From Clostridiales bacterium Firm_11 (GTDB lineage Bacteria > Bacillota > Clostridia > Christensenellales > Aristaeellaceae), in NCBI GenBank assembly GCA_001604105.1, contig LVAQ01000022.1, positions 1-64,000 of the forward strand: a DNA stretch of 64,000 nt, given 5' to 3'. The position numbers and the translations under genes are program-made. The notes below the pieces were generated by a model, which was given only the letters and a program-made list of their open reading frames with translations, had not been told where the DNA came from and searched no databases. Positions 53,530 through 63,300 of the stretch are shown here, piece after piece. Position 1 is the stretch's first letter, and every line of letters starts with the position of its first letter.

Positions 53530-54966
53530 CTATACGGTCAGCTCCGCCTTGGCGGCCAGTTCATCCGCATGCGCGGCCAGCAGCGGATCAATGCACTCGG
53601 TCAGGAAGGCATCCACCTGCAAGGCGCTGTGGCCGATGAAGCGTTCCGGCTGCAAAATGGCTTCGATTTCCGCTTTTGTGATCTGGAAAGCGGGATCGGC
53701 GGCGATGCGCGTTACCAGATCATTGGGCGCGCCTTCTTCTTTGACGGTGCGGGCGGCAGCCTGGCTGTGCACGCGCAGGCGCTCGTGCAGTTCCTGCCGG
53801 TCTCCGCCCTTTTTAACGGCATCCATCATGATGTTTTCGGTGGCCATAAAGGGTAGCTCCGCCATTACGCGGGCGCGAACCACTTTGGGGTAAACCACCA
53901 GACCATCGCAAACGTTCATCAGCAGGTTGCAGATTGCATCGGTCGCCAAAAACGCCTCGGCAACAGCGATGCGGCGGTTGGCGCTGTCATCCAGGGTGCG
54001 CTCAAACCACTGGGTGGCGGCGGTGATGGCGGCGTTCAGGCTATCCACCATCACAAAGCGGGCCAGGCCGCTGATGCGCTCGCTGCGCATGGGATTGCGC
54101 TTGTAAGGCATGGCGGATGAGCCGATCTGGCTTTTTTCAAAGGGCTCTTCCATCTCTTTGAAGCCTTGCAGAAGCCGTAGATCGTTGCTGAACTTGCTGG
54201 CGCTCTGGGCAATGCCGGATAGGGCGCTGAGCACCTGATAATCCATCTTGCGGCTGTAGGTCTGCCCGCTTACGGGCACCACACGGGGCACGCCCACATC
54301 GGCGGCGATATCCAGCTCAATCTGCCGTATTTTCGCGCTGTCCCCGCCGAGCAGCTCCACAAAGCTGGCCTGCGTGCCGGTGGTGCCCTTGCTGCCAAGC
54401 AGGGCTAAGGTATCCAGGCGATGGGTCAACTCTTCTACATCCATGAGCAGTTCATTCATCCACAGGGTGGCGCGCTTGCCCACGGTGGTCAGCTGCGCGG
54501 GTTGCAGGTGGGTGTAGGCGAGGGCGGGCATGGCTTTGTATTGCATGGCGAAGGCGCGCAGCTCCGCAAGCACGGTCAGCAGTTTGCCGCGCAGCAGCAG
54601 CATGCCCTGCTTCATGATGAGCACATCGGTATTATCGCCCACATAGCAGCTGGTAGCGCCCAGGTGGATGATGCCGCGCGCGGCGGGGCATTGCTCGCCG
54701 AAGGCGAACACGTGGCTCATGACATCGTGGCGCACTTCGCGTTCGCGGCGGGTGGCTACGTCATAGTTGATATCATCCTGATGGGCTTCCATCTCGGCGA
54801 TCTGCTCGTCGGTGATGGGCAGCCCCTGTTTTTGCTCTGCCTTGGCAAGGCTGATCCAGAGCTTGCGCCAGGTACGGAATTTATTATCCTCGGAGAAGAT
54901 GAACTGCATTTCGGGGCTTGCGTACCGTGTGGAAAAGGGGCTGATGTAGGATGAATGGTCCGGCAT
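53530..54966 (-). CDS. purB: Adenylosuccinate lyase
   Basis: A 478-residue lyase of the fumarase/aspartase superfamily that acts twice in purine synthesis: on SAICAR to release fumarate, and on adenylosuccinate to give AMP. The superfamily signature GSSAMPYKRNPMRSE is near 282-296, and the HLGATSCYVGDNTD-like region near 100-115 carries the catalytic His. The ATG follows AGGAGG. It is the last gene of the purine cluster in its reading direction, separated from purL by 902 bases of repeat, so it may have its own transcript. Confidence 0.96.
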   Translation of the reverse strand: MPDHSSYISPFSTRYASPEMQFIFSEDNKFRTWRKLWISLAKAEQKQGLPITDEQIAEMEAHQDDINYDVATRREREVRHDVMSHVFAFGEQCPAARGIIHLGATSCYVGDNTDVLIMKQGMLLLRGKLLTVLAELRAFAMQYKAMPALAYTHLQPAQLTTVGKRATLWMNELLMDVEELTHRLDTLALLGSKGTTGTQASFVELLGGDSAKIRQIELDIAADVGVPRVVPVSGQTYSRKMDYQVLSALSGIAQSASKFSNDLRLLQGFKEMEEPFEKSQIGSSAMPYKRNPMRSERISGLARFVMVDSLNAAITAATQWFERTLDDSANRRIAVAEAFLATDAICNLLMNVCDGLVVYPKVVRARVMAELPFMATENIMMDAVKKGGDRQELHERLRVHSQAAARTVKEEGAPNDLVTRIAADPAFQITKAEIEAILQPERFIGHSALQVDAFLTECIDPLLAAHADELAAKAELTV

Positions 54967-55009
54967 CGGTAGACCTCCTGTGGGATCATTAGGGATAGGT
55001 GGAAAGGTG

Positions 55010-55140
55010 GGTCAAGGGCAAAGCCCTTGCGGGGTTGAGGGGCGGAGCCCCCATGGGGTTTGGGGCAACGCCCCAAGCCCCCGCGCCGCAGCGCCAACCA
55101 ACAAAGCGAGCCAACGGCCGCGAAGCGGCGATGGCGCGAG
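55010..55140. repeat. Single hairpin element upstream of purB
   Basis: AAGGGCAAAGCCCTT, GGGGCGGAGCCCC and GGGGCAACGCCCC are followed by GCCGCGAAGCGGC, in forward orientation. Gap bases 55141-55299 show no gene. Confidence 0.85.
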
Positions 55141-55299
55141 TGGCATGGCCGCTTGCCATGTAAGAAGCACATAGCGGGTATTCTCCGCTGCCGCCCTTCC
55201 CATACTAACAAAAGGCGTGTGCATTTGCAACATGCAAGGCTTTAGGCATCGTGCGGTTGCAGGGTGCGTTCTGGTTATCCAGCTTGTTCTTGTTTGACG

Positions 55300-55862
55300 C
55301 TGCGGCGGGAGCGTGGGGCGCTGCCCCACACCCCGCAAGGGGGGTGACCCCCCTTGACCCCGCGTTTTTGCAATCGTTTTGCCGCAATTGCCTGCCTGCC
55401 GCCAGCCGCGCGAAGCATCATCGCGCTGATGGCGCGGTTCGCTTCGCTTGCGGGTTTGCCGCTGCGGCGGGAGCGCGGGGCGCTGCCCCACACCCCGCAA
55501 GGGGGGTGACCCCCCTTGACCCCGCTTTTTGGGGTAATCATGTTGCCGCAAATGCCTGCTTGCCGCCAGCCGCGCGAAGCATCATCGCGCCGATGGCGCG
55601 GTTCGCTTCGCTTGCGGGTTTGGCGCTGCGGCGGGAGCGCGGGGCGCTGCCCCACACCCCGCAAGGGGGGTGACCCCCCTTGACCCCGTTGTTCTGGAGT
55701 AATCGTGTGGCTGGCAAATGCCTGCCTGCCGCCAGCCCCGCGAAGCATCATCGCGCCGATGGCGCGGTTCGCTTCGCTTGCGGGTTTGACGCCGCGGCGT
55801 GGGCGCGGGGCGCTGCCCCACACCCCGCAAGGGGGGTTACCTCCCTTGACCCCGCTGTTTTG
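55300..55862. repeat. Four-copy array of the ~164-bp hairpin element (reverse orientation)
   Basis: CTGCCCCACACCCCGC marks copies at 55321, 55483, 55647 and 55813 (162, 164 and 166 bp). In reverse orientation they carry GGGGCGCTGCCCC, CCCCGCAAGGGGGG-type stems and a CGCGATGATGCTTCGCG-like flank. It lies between the purL stop and the single element above. Confidence 0.92.
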
Positions 55863-55868
55863 ACTGCC

Positions 55869-58800
55869 TTATTTGAAATAGGCTACCCCGCTTTCAAACA
55901 GCGGCTGAACAATGTTGCCCGCCACATTCTGGTATAACCCGTTGCCTGTGCGCTCACTGTGCCCCATCTTGCCGAAAACCCTGCCATCCGGCGAACAGAT
56001 GCCCTCCACCGCCAGCACGCTCCCGTTCGGGTTCACCCGCAAATCCATGCTCGGCTCCCCATCCGGCCCCACATACTGCGTGCAGATCTGTCCGTTTTCA
56101 ATCAACGTCTTAAGCAGATTGTCCGGGCAGACAAACCGCCCTTCGCCATGGCTTACGGGTATCAGGTGAACATCCCCCACGGCGCACTGTTGCAGCCATG
56201 GGCTTTTATTGCTGGCTACGCGCGTGCGTACCAGCATGCTCTGATGCCGCCCGATGGTATTGTAGGTGAGCGTGGGGCATTGCGCATCCGTATCCACAAT
56301 TTTCCCATAGGGCACCAGCCCCAGCTTGATGAGCGCCTGAAAACCATTGCAGATGCCCAGCACCAAACCGTCGCGCGTATCCAGCAGACGCGCCAGCGCA
56401 TCTTTCATGGCGGGATTGCGGAAAAACGCGGTGATAAACTTGCCGCTGCCGTCCGGTTCATCTCCGCCGGAAAACCCGCCCGGGAACACCACCATCTGCG
56501 CCGCGTCGATGGCCGCGCGCGCTTTTTCTACACTGCGTTTGACATGATCCGGCGTCAGGTTTTGAATCAGCACGATTCTTGCATCCGCGCCCGCACGGGT
56601 GAGCGCCCGCGCGGTATCCACCTCGCAATTTGTGCCCGGAAACGTGGGGATGACCGCCACTGGCCGCGCCGTGCGCAGCGCTGGTTTCGGCCAGCTTTGC
56701 GCGGTATAGCTGACGGTGGGGATGGGCGCTGCCGTTGGCTTAACGGCGTCTGCCGCCGTGCCCGCGCCCTCGCCCTGCGATGCGCCGCGCGTTTGCCCGC
56801 CCGTGCTGCGGTAGGGGAAAACGGGTTCAAGCTTGCCCTCGTACGCCTCCTGCACGGGGGCGAGCGGCACGCATTCGCCATGCCATTGCAAGGTGTAAGC
56901 CTGCGTGGTTTCGCCCAGCAGCACGCATGCCGCAGGTGGCGTTTCATCAGCTTCGCCCGGCGCAACCGCCAGGATAAACCCGCCGATGTGCGGGGCAAAC
57001 AAGTCGTGCGGGAAACCATCCGCCACCTTTACGCCGATGCGGTTGCCCAACGCCATTTTGAAAAGCCCTTCGGCAATGCCACCCAGCCCCACCGCCCACG
57101 CGGCGGTGAGCTTTCCGCGGCTGCGTAAGCTGTGGAGCGTATCCAGCGCGTCCATGAACGCCTGCGGTGCAAAGGGATCCGCGTAGCGGTAGTACAGCCT
57201 GTGCCCCGCCGCCTTGAACTCCGGCGAGAGCGCCTGCCCCGTCGTGCCGGGCGCGATGGCGAAGCTCACCAGCGTGGGGGGTACATCCAGCTGCGCAAAG
57301 GTGCCGCTCATGCTGTCCTTGCCGCCGATGGCCGCTATGCCAAAGTTCATTTGCGCGTCCAGCGCGCCCAGCAGCGCGGCCATCGGCGCGCCCCAGCGTG
57401 TGGGGTCATTGCCCGTGCGGGGGAAATACTCCTGTAGGGTCAGGTATGCCTTGCGCGCGTCAAACCCTGTGGCGGCAAGCCGCGCAAGGCTTTGCGCCAC
57501 GCTCAGGTACGCGCCCTCATAAGGGTTTTGCGCCATGAGCTCCGGGTGAAAACCGTAGGCCATACAGCTTGCGGTATCGGTTTCGCCGTGCGTTACGGGC
57601 AGTTTGGCCACCATCGCCTGCGTGGGCGTCAACTGATACCTGCCCCCAAAGGGCATGAGCACCGTGCCCGCGCCGATGGTCGCGTCAAAACGCTCGCTCA
57701 GCCCCTGCCGTGAGCAGCAGGAAAGGCTGCCCGCCAAGGCTTGCAGCTTGCCTGCAAGGCTGCGGTCATCCGCTTGCGCGGGCACAGCCCGCGCCGCCGC
57801 CACCACCACCTGCGTCTTTTTTTCCGCGCCGTTGGTGGAGAGGAAATCCCGCCCGATATCCACAATGGTCTGCCCGCGCCAGCGCATGGTCAGCCGCGGC
57901 GCCGCCGTCACCTGCGCAACCACCGTAGCTTCCAGATTCTCCGCCGCGGCCAGCGCGATAAACGCGGCCGCATCTGCATCCGCCACCACCACCGCCATGC
58001 GCTCCTGACTTTCGGAGATGGCCAGCTCGGTACCGGTGAGCCCTTCGTACTTCTTGGGCACTTTGTCCAGATCGATCACAAGCCCATCCGCCAGCTCGCC
58101 GATGGCCACGCTCACGCCGCCCGCGCCAAAATCGTTACAGCGCTTGATGAGCCGCGTTACGCTGGGGTCACGGAACAGGCGTTGCAGCTTACGTTCTACC
58201 ACGGGGTTCCCCTTTTGCACCTCTGCGCCGCAGGTTTCAAGGCTCGTTTGGTCATGGCTCTTGCTGGAGCCGGTTGCCCCGCCGCAGCCATCGCGCCCCG
58301 TGCGCCCGCCCAGCAGAATGACCGCATCCCCCGGGGCGGGCACTTCGCGGCGGATGTTGGCAAGCGGCGCCGCGCCCACAACCGCGCCGATTTCCATACG
58401 CTTGGCGGCATAGCCCGGGTGGTAGAGCTCATCCACCAGCCCCGTGGCAAGGCCAATCTGGTTGCCGTAGGCGCTGTAGCCCGCCGCCGCCGTGGTAACC
58501 AGCTTGCGCTGGGGCAGCTTGCCGGGCAGGGTATCCGCGATGGGGGCAAGGGGATCTGCCGCGCCTGTTACGCGCATGGCCTGGTATACGTAGGTGCGCC
58601 CGCTGAGCGGATCGCGGATCGCCCCGCCGATGCAGGTGGCCGCGCCGCCGAAGGGTTCAATCTCGGTGGGGTGGTTGTGTGTTTCGTTCTTGAACATGAG
58701 CAGCCATGGCTCGGTTTTGCCGTCCACGGTTACATCCACATGGATGGAGCAGGCGTTGATCTCTTCGCTTTCATCCAGGTTTGTAAGGCCGCCGCGCGCT

Positions 58801-59633
58801 TTGAGCGCCCGCGCGCCGATGGTGGCAATGTCCATCAGATTCATGGGTTTATCATCCCGCCCCAGCGCCTTGCGCAGGGCAAGGTACCGCGCAAAGGCGG
58901 CTTCCACGGCGGGCGTTTCAAAGGTGACATGGGTTAGCGTGGTCAAAAAGGTGGTGTGGCGGCAATGATCGCTCCAGTAGGTATCCAGCATGCGGATTTC
59001 CGCCATGGTGGGGTCGCGGTGTTCGCTTTGGAAGTAGCGCTGGCATACGGTCAGGTCGTCCAGATCCATGGCCAGCCCCTGCGCCGTGAGAAAAGCCCGC
59101 AAGGCGGGCGCGTCCATGCGGGTAAAGCCCCGCAGGGTTTCCACCTCGGCGGGGGACTCGTGGGTTTGGGCGAGGGTGCGGCGCTCTTCCAGCGCGGCTT
59201 CGCGGCTCTCCACGGGGTTGATCAGGTGTTTTTTGATGCGGGCCAGCGCATCAGGCGCGATATCGCCTGTGAGCACATACACGCGCGCGGCGCGCACGGT
59301 GGGGCGCTCGCCCTGAGATACCAGCTGCACGCATTCTTCGCAGGAGGCCGCGCGCGCGTCAAACTGCCCGGGCAGGGATTCCACGGCAAAGATGGCCGCG
59401 CCCTCCTGCGCAGGCAGCGAAAAGGTACACGCATCCAGCTGCGGCTCAAAAAAAACAATGGGCAGGCACCGCGCAAACAGCGCTTCGTCCACGCCCTCGA
59501 TATCATACCGGTTCAGGATTCGCACGCCCGTTACCAGAGGCAGCTGGAGCACCTGACGGATTTCGGAAAGCAGCGCATCGGCTTCCACGGCATAGGGGGC
59601 TTTCTTTTCAGCATAGACGCGGTATACGGGCAT
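55869..59633 (-). CDS. purL: Phosphoribosylformylglycinamidine synthase, single-chain
   Basis: A 1254-residue enzyme that converts FGAR to FGAM using ATP and glutamine. The whole synthetase and glutaminase are fused in one chain, unlike the three-part purS-purQ-purL of most Bacilli. The synthetase part shows RMLDTYWSDHCRHTTF near 205, ETHNHPTEIEPFGGAATCIGG near 305 and GGRTGRDGCGGATGSS near 440. The C-terminal class I glutaminase has PGGFSGGDEPDGSG, the nucleophile Cys in LGICNGFQAL near 1090, and HGEGRF near 1157. It is 96 bases from purD on the same strand, with no obvious terminator between them. Confidence 0.97.
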   Translation of the reverse strand: MPVYRVYAEKKAPYAVEADALLSEIRQVLQLPLVTGVRILNRYDIEGVDEALFARCLPIVFFEPQLDACTFSLPAQEGAAIFAVESLPGQFDARAASCEECVQLVSQGERPTVRAARVYVLTGDIAPDALARIKKHLINPVESREAALEERRTLAQTHESPAEVETLRGFTRMDAPALRAFLTAQGLAMDLDDLTVCQRYFQSEHRDPTMAEIRMLDTYWSDHCRHTTFLTTLTHVTFETPAVEAAFARYLALRKALGRDDKPMNLMDIATIGARALKARGGLTNLDESEEINACSIHVDVTVDGKTEPWLLMFKNETHNHPTEIEPFGGAATCIGGAIRDPLSGRTYVYQAMRVTGAADPLAPIADTLPGKLPQRKLVTTAAAGYSAYGNQIGLATGLVDELYHPGYAAKRMEIGAVVGAAPLANIRREVPAPGDAVILLGGRTGRDGCGGATGSSKSHDQTSLETCGAEVQKGNPVVERKLQRLFRDPSVTRLIKRCNDFGAGGVSVAIGELADGLVIDLDKVPKKYEGLTGTELAISESQERMAVVVADADAAAFIALAAAENLEATVVAQVTAAPRLTMRWRGQTIVDIGRDFLSTNGAEKKTQVVVAAARAVPAQADDRSLAGKLQALAGSLSCCSRQGLSERFDATIGAGTVLMPFGGRYQLTPTQAMVAKLPVTHGETDTASCMAYGFHPELMAQNPYEGAYLSVAQSLARLAATGFDARKAYLTLQEYFPRTGNDPTRWGAPMAALLGALDAQMNFGIAAIGGKDSMSGTFAQLDVPPTLVSFAIAPGTTGQALSPEFKAAGHRLYYRYADPFAPQAFMDALDTLHSLRSRGKLTAAWAVGLGGIAEGLFKMALGNRIGVKVADGFPHDLFAPHIGGFILAVAPGEADETPPAACVLLGETTQAYTLQWHGECVPLAPVQEAYEGKLEPVFPYRSTGGQTRGASQGEGAGTAADAVKPTAAPIPTVSYTAQSWPKPALRTARPVAVIPTFPGTNCEVDTARALTRAGADARIVLIQNLTPDHVKRSVEKARAAIDAAQMVVFPGGFSGGDEPDGSGKFITAFFRNPAMKDALARLLDTRDGLVLGICNGFQALIKLGLVPYGKIVDTDAQCPTLTYNTIGRHQSMLVRTRVASNKSPWLQQCAVGDVHLIPVSHGEGRFVCPDNLLKTLIENGQICTQYVGPDGEPSMDLRVNPNGSVLAVEGICSPDGRVFGKMGHSERTGNGLYQNVAGNIVQPLFESGVAYFK

Positions 59634-59729
59634 AGGTACCTCCTGCTAGCAAAAGAATGGGAAATCCACATAACCAAAGGCATATGCCTAATGGGCAGCT
59701 TTTACCGGGCGAGGGCACACCTGCCCCGC

Positions 59730-61007
59730 CTACAGCGCCCCCAGCGCCCGCGCGCCGATATCCCGCCGCATATGCCTGCCTTCAAAGGCAATGGCATCCG
59801 CCGCTGCATAGGCAGCCGTTACGGCCTGCGCCAGCGTGGGGCGTACGGCGGTCACGCCCAGCACGCGCCCGCCCGCGGTCACAAGCGAGCCATCCGCCTG
59901 GCGGCGCGTACCCGCGTGAAACACCCACGTGTCGCTTTGCGCCTGCGCCTGCGCGATGCCGTGGATGGGTTTCCCGCTTTCGTACGCCTGCGGATACCCG
60001 CCGGAAGCCAGCACCACACAGCAGCTTGCGCCCTGCGCAAAGCGTACATCCGCCTGCGCCAGCGTGCCCGCCGTAACATGCAGCAGAATAGAAAGCAGGT
60101 CGCTTGTCAGCAGCGGCAGCACCGCCTGCGCCTCGGGGTCGCCAAAGCGGCAGTTGTACTCAATCACCTTTGCGCCCGCATCGGTGAGCATCAGGCCGAA
60201 GTACAGGCAGCCCTGAAAGGGGCAGCCCTCGGCCTGCATGGCGCGCAGGGTAGGCATAAAGATGGTCTGCATACATTCCTGCGCGATTTGCTGCGTATAA
60301 AACGGGTTGGGGGCAATTACGCCCATGCCGCCGGTGTTGCGCCCCTGATCGTCATCCAGCGCGCGCTTGTGATCCATACCGCTGGGCATGGGCAGGAGGG
60401 TTTGCCCATCGGCAAAGGCGAGCACGCTCACCTCGGGGCCGGTCAGAAATTCTTCTATTACAATGCGCCTTCCAGAGGCGCCGAACGTGTCCCGCTCCAT
60501 CATGTCGCGCACGGCCTGTTCCGCTTCATGCCGCGTATGGCAGATGAGCACGCCCTTGCCATAGGCCAGACCATCCGCCTTGATGACCATGGGGCAGGGC
60601 GCGCTTTGCACGTAACGCAGCGCGGAGGCAATATCCGTAAACACTTCACAGGCGGCGGTGGGGATGCCGTACTTTCGCATCAGCTCCTTGGCAAACACCT
60701 TGCTGCCCTCAATGCGCGCGGCGGCTTTGCTGGGGCCAAAGGAAGGGATGCCCCGCGCCGCCAGCAAATCACAAAGCCCAAGGCACAGGGGCATATCCGG
60801 CGCGACTACCACGTAATCCATGGCGTTTTGCTGCGCCCAGTCCGCGATGGTTTCCACAGCTTCCGGCGGGATGGGCACACACGTTGCCAGCGCTTCGATG
60901 CCGCCGTTGCCCGGCGCGCAATACAGCGTGGGCGCAAGGGGAGAGCGGGCGAGCATGGCAACCAAAGCATGCTCACGGCCGCCGTTGCCTACCACCAGTA
61001 CCTTCAT
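59730..61007 (-). CDS. purD: Phosphoribosylamine-glycine ligase
   Basis: A 425-residue ATP-grasp ligase that joins glycine to phosphoribosylamine. It starts with MKVLVVGNGGREHAL, the family's N-terminal signature; the ATP-grasp domain has VIKADGLAYGKGV near 140 and a C-terminal CRFGDPEAQ near 285. The start at 61007 was chosen over an ATG 14 codons upstream because it begins the conserved fold; the AAAGGAG site is 11 bases away. It follows the AICAR transformylase gene by 66 bases. Confidence 0.96.
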   Translation of the reverse strand: MKVLVVGNGGREHALVAMLARSPLAPTLYCAPGNGGIEALATCVPIPPEAVETIADWAQQNAMDYVVVAPDMPLCLGLCDLLAARGIPSFGPSKAAARIEGSKVFAKELMRKYGIPTAACEVFTDIASALRYVQSAPCPMVIKADGLAYGKGVLICHTRHEAEQAVRDMMERDTFGASGRRIVIEEFLTGPEVSVLAFADGQTLLPMPSGMDHKRALDDDQGRNTGGMGVIAPNPFYTQQIAQECMQTIFMPTLRAMQAEGCPFQGCLYFGLMLTDAGAKVIEYNCRFGDPEAQAVLPLLTSDLLSILLHVTAGTLAQADVRFAQGASCCVVLASGGYPQAYESGKPIHGIAQAQAQSDTWVFHAGTRRQADGSLVTAGGRVLGVTAVRPTLAQAVTAAYAAADAIAFEGRHMRRDIGARALGAL

Positions 61008-61073
61008 GCGGGGTTCAGCTCCTTTGTAGCGGGCAAGGGACAAAGGCACACGCGTTGCGCCTTTGCCCTGCCG

Positions 61074-62252
61074 TTAATGGTGAAACAGCCGGATGCCCGT
61101 AAACGCCATGGCGATGCCGTAGCCATCACACGCGGCAATCACATCCCCATCCCGTTTGCTGCCCCCGGGCTGGGCGATGTAGCGCACACCGCTTTGCGCG
61201 GCGCGGTCGATGTTATCGCTGAAGGGGAAGAACGCATCGCTGCCCAGGCTCACATCGGTAAGGGTGGCAAGCCACGCGGTTTTTTCTTCGGCGGTCAGGG
61301 GCTGGGGGCGTTCGGTGAACAGCGCTTGCCAGCGGCCATCCGCCAGTACGGTGGTAAGCGCTTCATTGCTTAGGAAGCGGTCGATGGCGTTATCCCTGTC
61401 CGGGTTTTTAACGGTGGGCAGGAAAGGCAAAGCCAGCGCCTTGGGGTGCTGACGCAGCCACCATAAATCGGCCTTATCCCCCGCCAGGCGCGTGCAATGG
61501 ATACGGCTTTGCTGCCCCGCGCCGATGCCGATGCACTGCCCGTCCTTGACATAGCAAACGGAGTTGGACTGCGTGTACTTGAGGGTAATCATGGCAAGCG
61601 CCAAGTCCCGCTTGGCTTGGGGCGGGAGCGTTTGATTGCGCGTGGGCAGCGTATCAAAGGAAGCTTCGTCGATTGCCAGCGTATTGCGGTTTTGCGCAAA
61701 GGTAATGCCAAACACATCCTTATGCTCGGCCAGCGGCGGCTCATACGCGGGGTCAATCTGCACGATGTTGTAATTCCCCTGCCGTTTCTCTTTGAGCACG
61801 GCAAGGGCTTCTGCCGTGTAGCTGGGCGCGATGATCCCGTCGCTTACCTCAGGCTTGATGAGCAGCGCGGTAGCCAGGTCGCATTCCTGCGAAAGGCAGA
61901 TGAAATCGCCAAAGCTGCTCATTCGGTCCGCGCCGCGCGCGCGGGCGTAGGCGCAGGCCAGCGGGGTGAGCTGCGCTGCTTGCGGCACAAAATAGATGCG
62001 GCGCAGCACATCCGTAAGCGGCAGGCCGAGCGCCGCGCCCGCGGGGCTTACGTGCTTGAAGGACGCCGCCGCGGGCAGCCCCGTGGCGTGGGTTAGCTCC
62101 CGCACCAGCTGCCAGCCGTTGAGCGCGTCCAGAAAGTTGATGTACCCGGGTTTGCCGTTTAGCACCGTCAGGGGAAGCTCACCGTTTTGCACATAGATGC
62201 GCGCGGGCTTCTGGTTGGGGTTACAGCCGTATTTGAGTTCCAGCTCCTGCAT
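61074..62252 (-). CDS. purH: Stand-alone AICAR formyltransferase (PurH transformylase domain)
   Basis: A 392-residue enzyme that carries only the AICAR transformylase half of PurH. The catalytic Lys66-His67 sits in SFKHVSPAG, and the N-terminus (ELKYGCNPNQKPARIY) aligns with the beginning of the transformylase domain. The IMP cyclohydrolase domain, normally the first 200 residues of bifunctional PurH, is absent, and a PurO-type cyclohydrolase gene sits directly upstream (10 bases). The two proteins together cover the last two steps to IMP. Formyl donor is 10-formyl-tetrahydrofolate in the PurH family. Confidence 0.93.
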   Translation of the reverse strand: MQELELKYGCNPNQKPARIYVQNGELPLTVLNGKPGYINFLDALNGWQLVRELTHATGLPAAASFKHVSPAGAALGLPLTDVLRRIYFVPQAAQLTPLACAYARARGADRMSSFGDFICLSQECDLATALLIKPEVSDGIIAPSYTAEALAVLKEKRQGNYNIVQIDPAYEPPLAEHKDVFGITFAQNRNTLAIDEASFDTLPTRNQTLPPQAKRDLALAMITLKYTQSNSVCYVKDGQCIGIGAGQQSRIHCTRLAGDKADLWWLRQHPKALALPFLPTVKNPDRDNAIDRFLSNEALTTVLADGRWQALFTERPQPLTAEEKTAWLATLTDVSLGSDAFFPFSDNIDRAAQSGVRYIAQPGGSKRDGDVIAACDGYGIAMAFTGIRLFHH

Positions 62253-62262
62253 GATTTGCCTC

Positions 62263-62979
62263 CTAATTGTGCTGGTTGAAGATGCGCGTCTGGCTTTCGC
62301 CGTTTAGCAGGCTGATGGCCCGCACAAACAGGCTGACCCTGTTTTGCATGTCCAGCGCGTTCCACAGGGCGGGGGCGAAAGCGTCGATATCCCCGGCCAG
62401 CGCCACGCGCATCGGCTCGCCCGCGAAGCTGGGCAAGGGGTCGCCGTCCCCCTGATAGGTATGGATGAGCCTGCCCTCGCCCGCGGGGGGCGCTTCATAC
62501 TCATAAAACGCGCGGGTTACGGCGCTGCCCCTGCCATCGGTGCTTTTAAGGATGCTCAGGCGATAGGCGGGTTTGCCGCCGCGGGTTTGCAGCAGGCCGG
62601 AGATGCGCGGGGTAAAATTGGGCGCGTCCGGCTCAAAGGTGCGTGTGCGCAGCGCGGCTTCAAAGCTGCCGCCTGCGGAAAGCGCGTCAAAGAGGGTATC
62701 GGTTTGATCGCCGTTGGTCAGGATGGTGGTATGCGCGTCCAGCACGCGCACGGGGGCGTAGATAATCAGGCTGGGATCGGTCATTTTTGCGGGATCGGCC
62801 GCTTCGGTGACGATGCCGCCATCCTTCGGGGTAAAGATGCGGTTGCGGCTGTTCTCGCTGCGCCCCATGATGAAATAGGCCATCATGGCGTGCGCGCCAT
62901 CCGCGCTCACCCCCAGCAGGATGCCGCGGCCGGGGTAAGGGTTACCCGCGAGATAATCGCAGGGGTCATAGCATTTCAT
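62263..62979 (-). CDS. purO: IMP cyclohydrolase, PurO type
   Basis: A 238-residue protein related to the PurO/DUF-type IMP cyclohydrolase first known from archaea, which closes FAICAR to IMP. The N-terminus (YLAGNPYPGRGILLGVSADG) and MGRSENSRNRIF are characteristic. The start at 62979 follows GGGAGG; an upstream extension to 63093 is open but unsupported. It precedes the stand-alone transformylase gene by 10 bases, which supports the assignment through missing-domain logic. Confidence 0.9.
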   Translation of the reverse strand: MKCYDPCDYLAGNPYPGRGILLGVSADGAHAMMAYFIMGRSENSRNRIFTPKDGGIVTEAADPAKMTDPSLIIYAPVRVLDAHTTILTNGDQTDTLFDALSAGGSFEAALRTRTFEPDAPNFTPRISGLLQTRGGKPAYRLSILKSTDGRGSAVTRAFYEYEAPPAGEGRLIHTYQGDGDPLPSFAGEPMRVALAGDIDAFAPALWNALDMQNRVSLFVRAISLLNGESQTRIFNQHN

Positions 62980-63139
62980 GGGTATACCTCCCTTGGGAAA
63001 GTGTGCGGGCAAGCCATGGGTTTCGGGCATGCCCGCCGCTTTTGATGATAGCACTTTTACGCGGCAAGTGCACGGGTTTATGGCGTGCGGCAAAGGTAAA
63101 AAGTAGGGCGATAACAGCCCCAGGCTGTGTAAAAAAGGT

Positions 63140-63300
63140 GGAGCCAGGGCTACTGGCCCTGGTCAGGGTGCAGGGGTGAAACCCCTGCCGGGGTTTGGGG
63201 TGGAACCCCAAAGTCTCCCAGAACAACCCATAGCCAAAGCGAGCGAACAGCCCGCAGGGCTATGAAGCGAGCGGCAACAGCGCACAACACGGGTTTGCGA
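63140..63300. repeat. Single copy of the ~164-bp hairpin element inside the purine cluster
   Basis: CAGGGGTGAAACCCCTG, TTGGGGTGGAACCCCAA and a GCCCGCAGGGC module between GCGAGCG flanks. It lies in the 385-base gap between purN and purO; bases 62980-63139 and 63301-63364 hold nothing else I can identify. Confidence 0.9.

Noticed and set aside
55251..55937. Open frames over the 55 kb arrays on both strands
   Set aside because: Repeat-derived, Arg/Gly/Pro/Ala-rich, overlapping on both strands and with no ribosome sites.
58956..61373. 805-residue open frame antisense to purL, purD and the start of the transformylase gene
   Set aside because: A shadow of three clearly conserved genes in GC-rich DNA. 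It is His/Arg/Gly-rich, has no domain, and spans gene boundaries.
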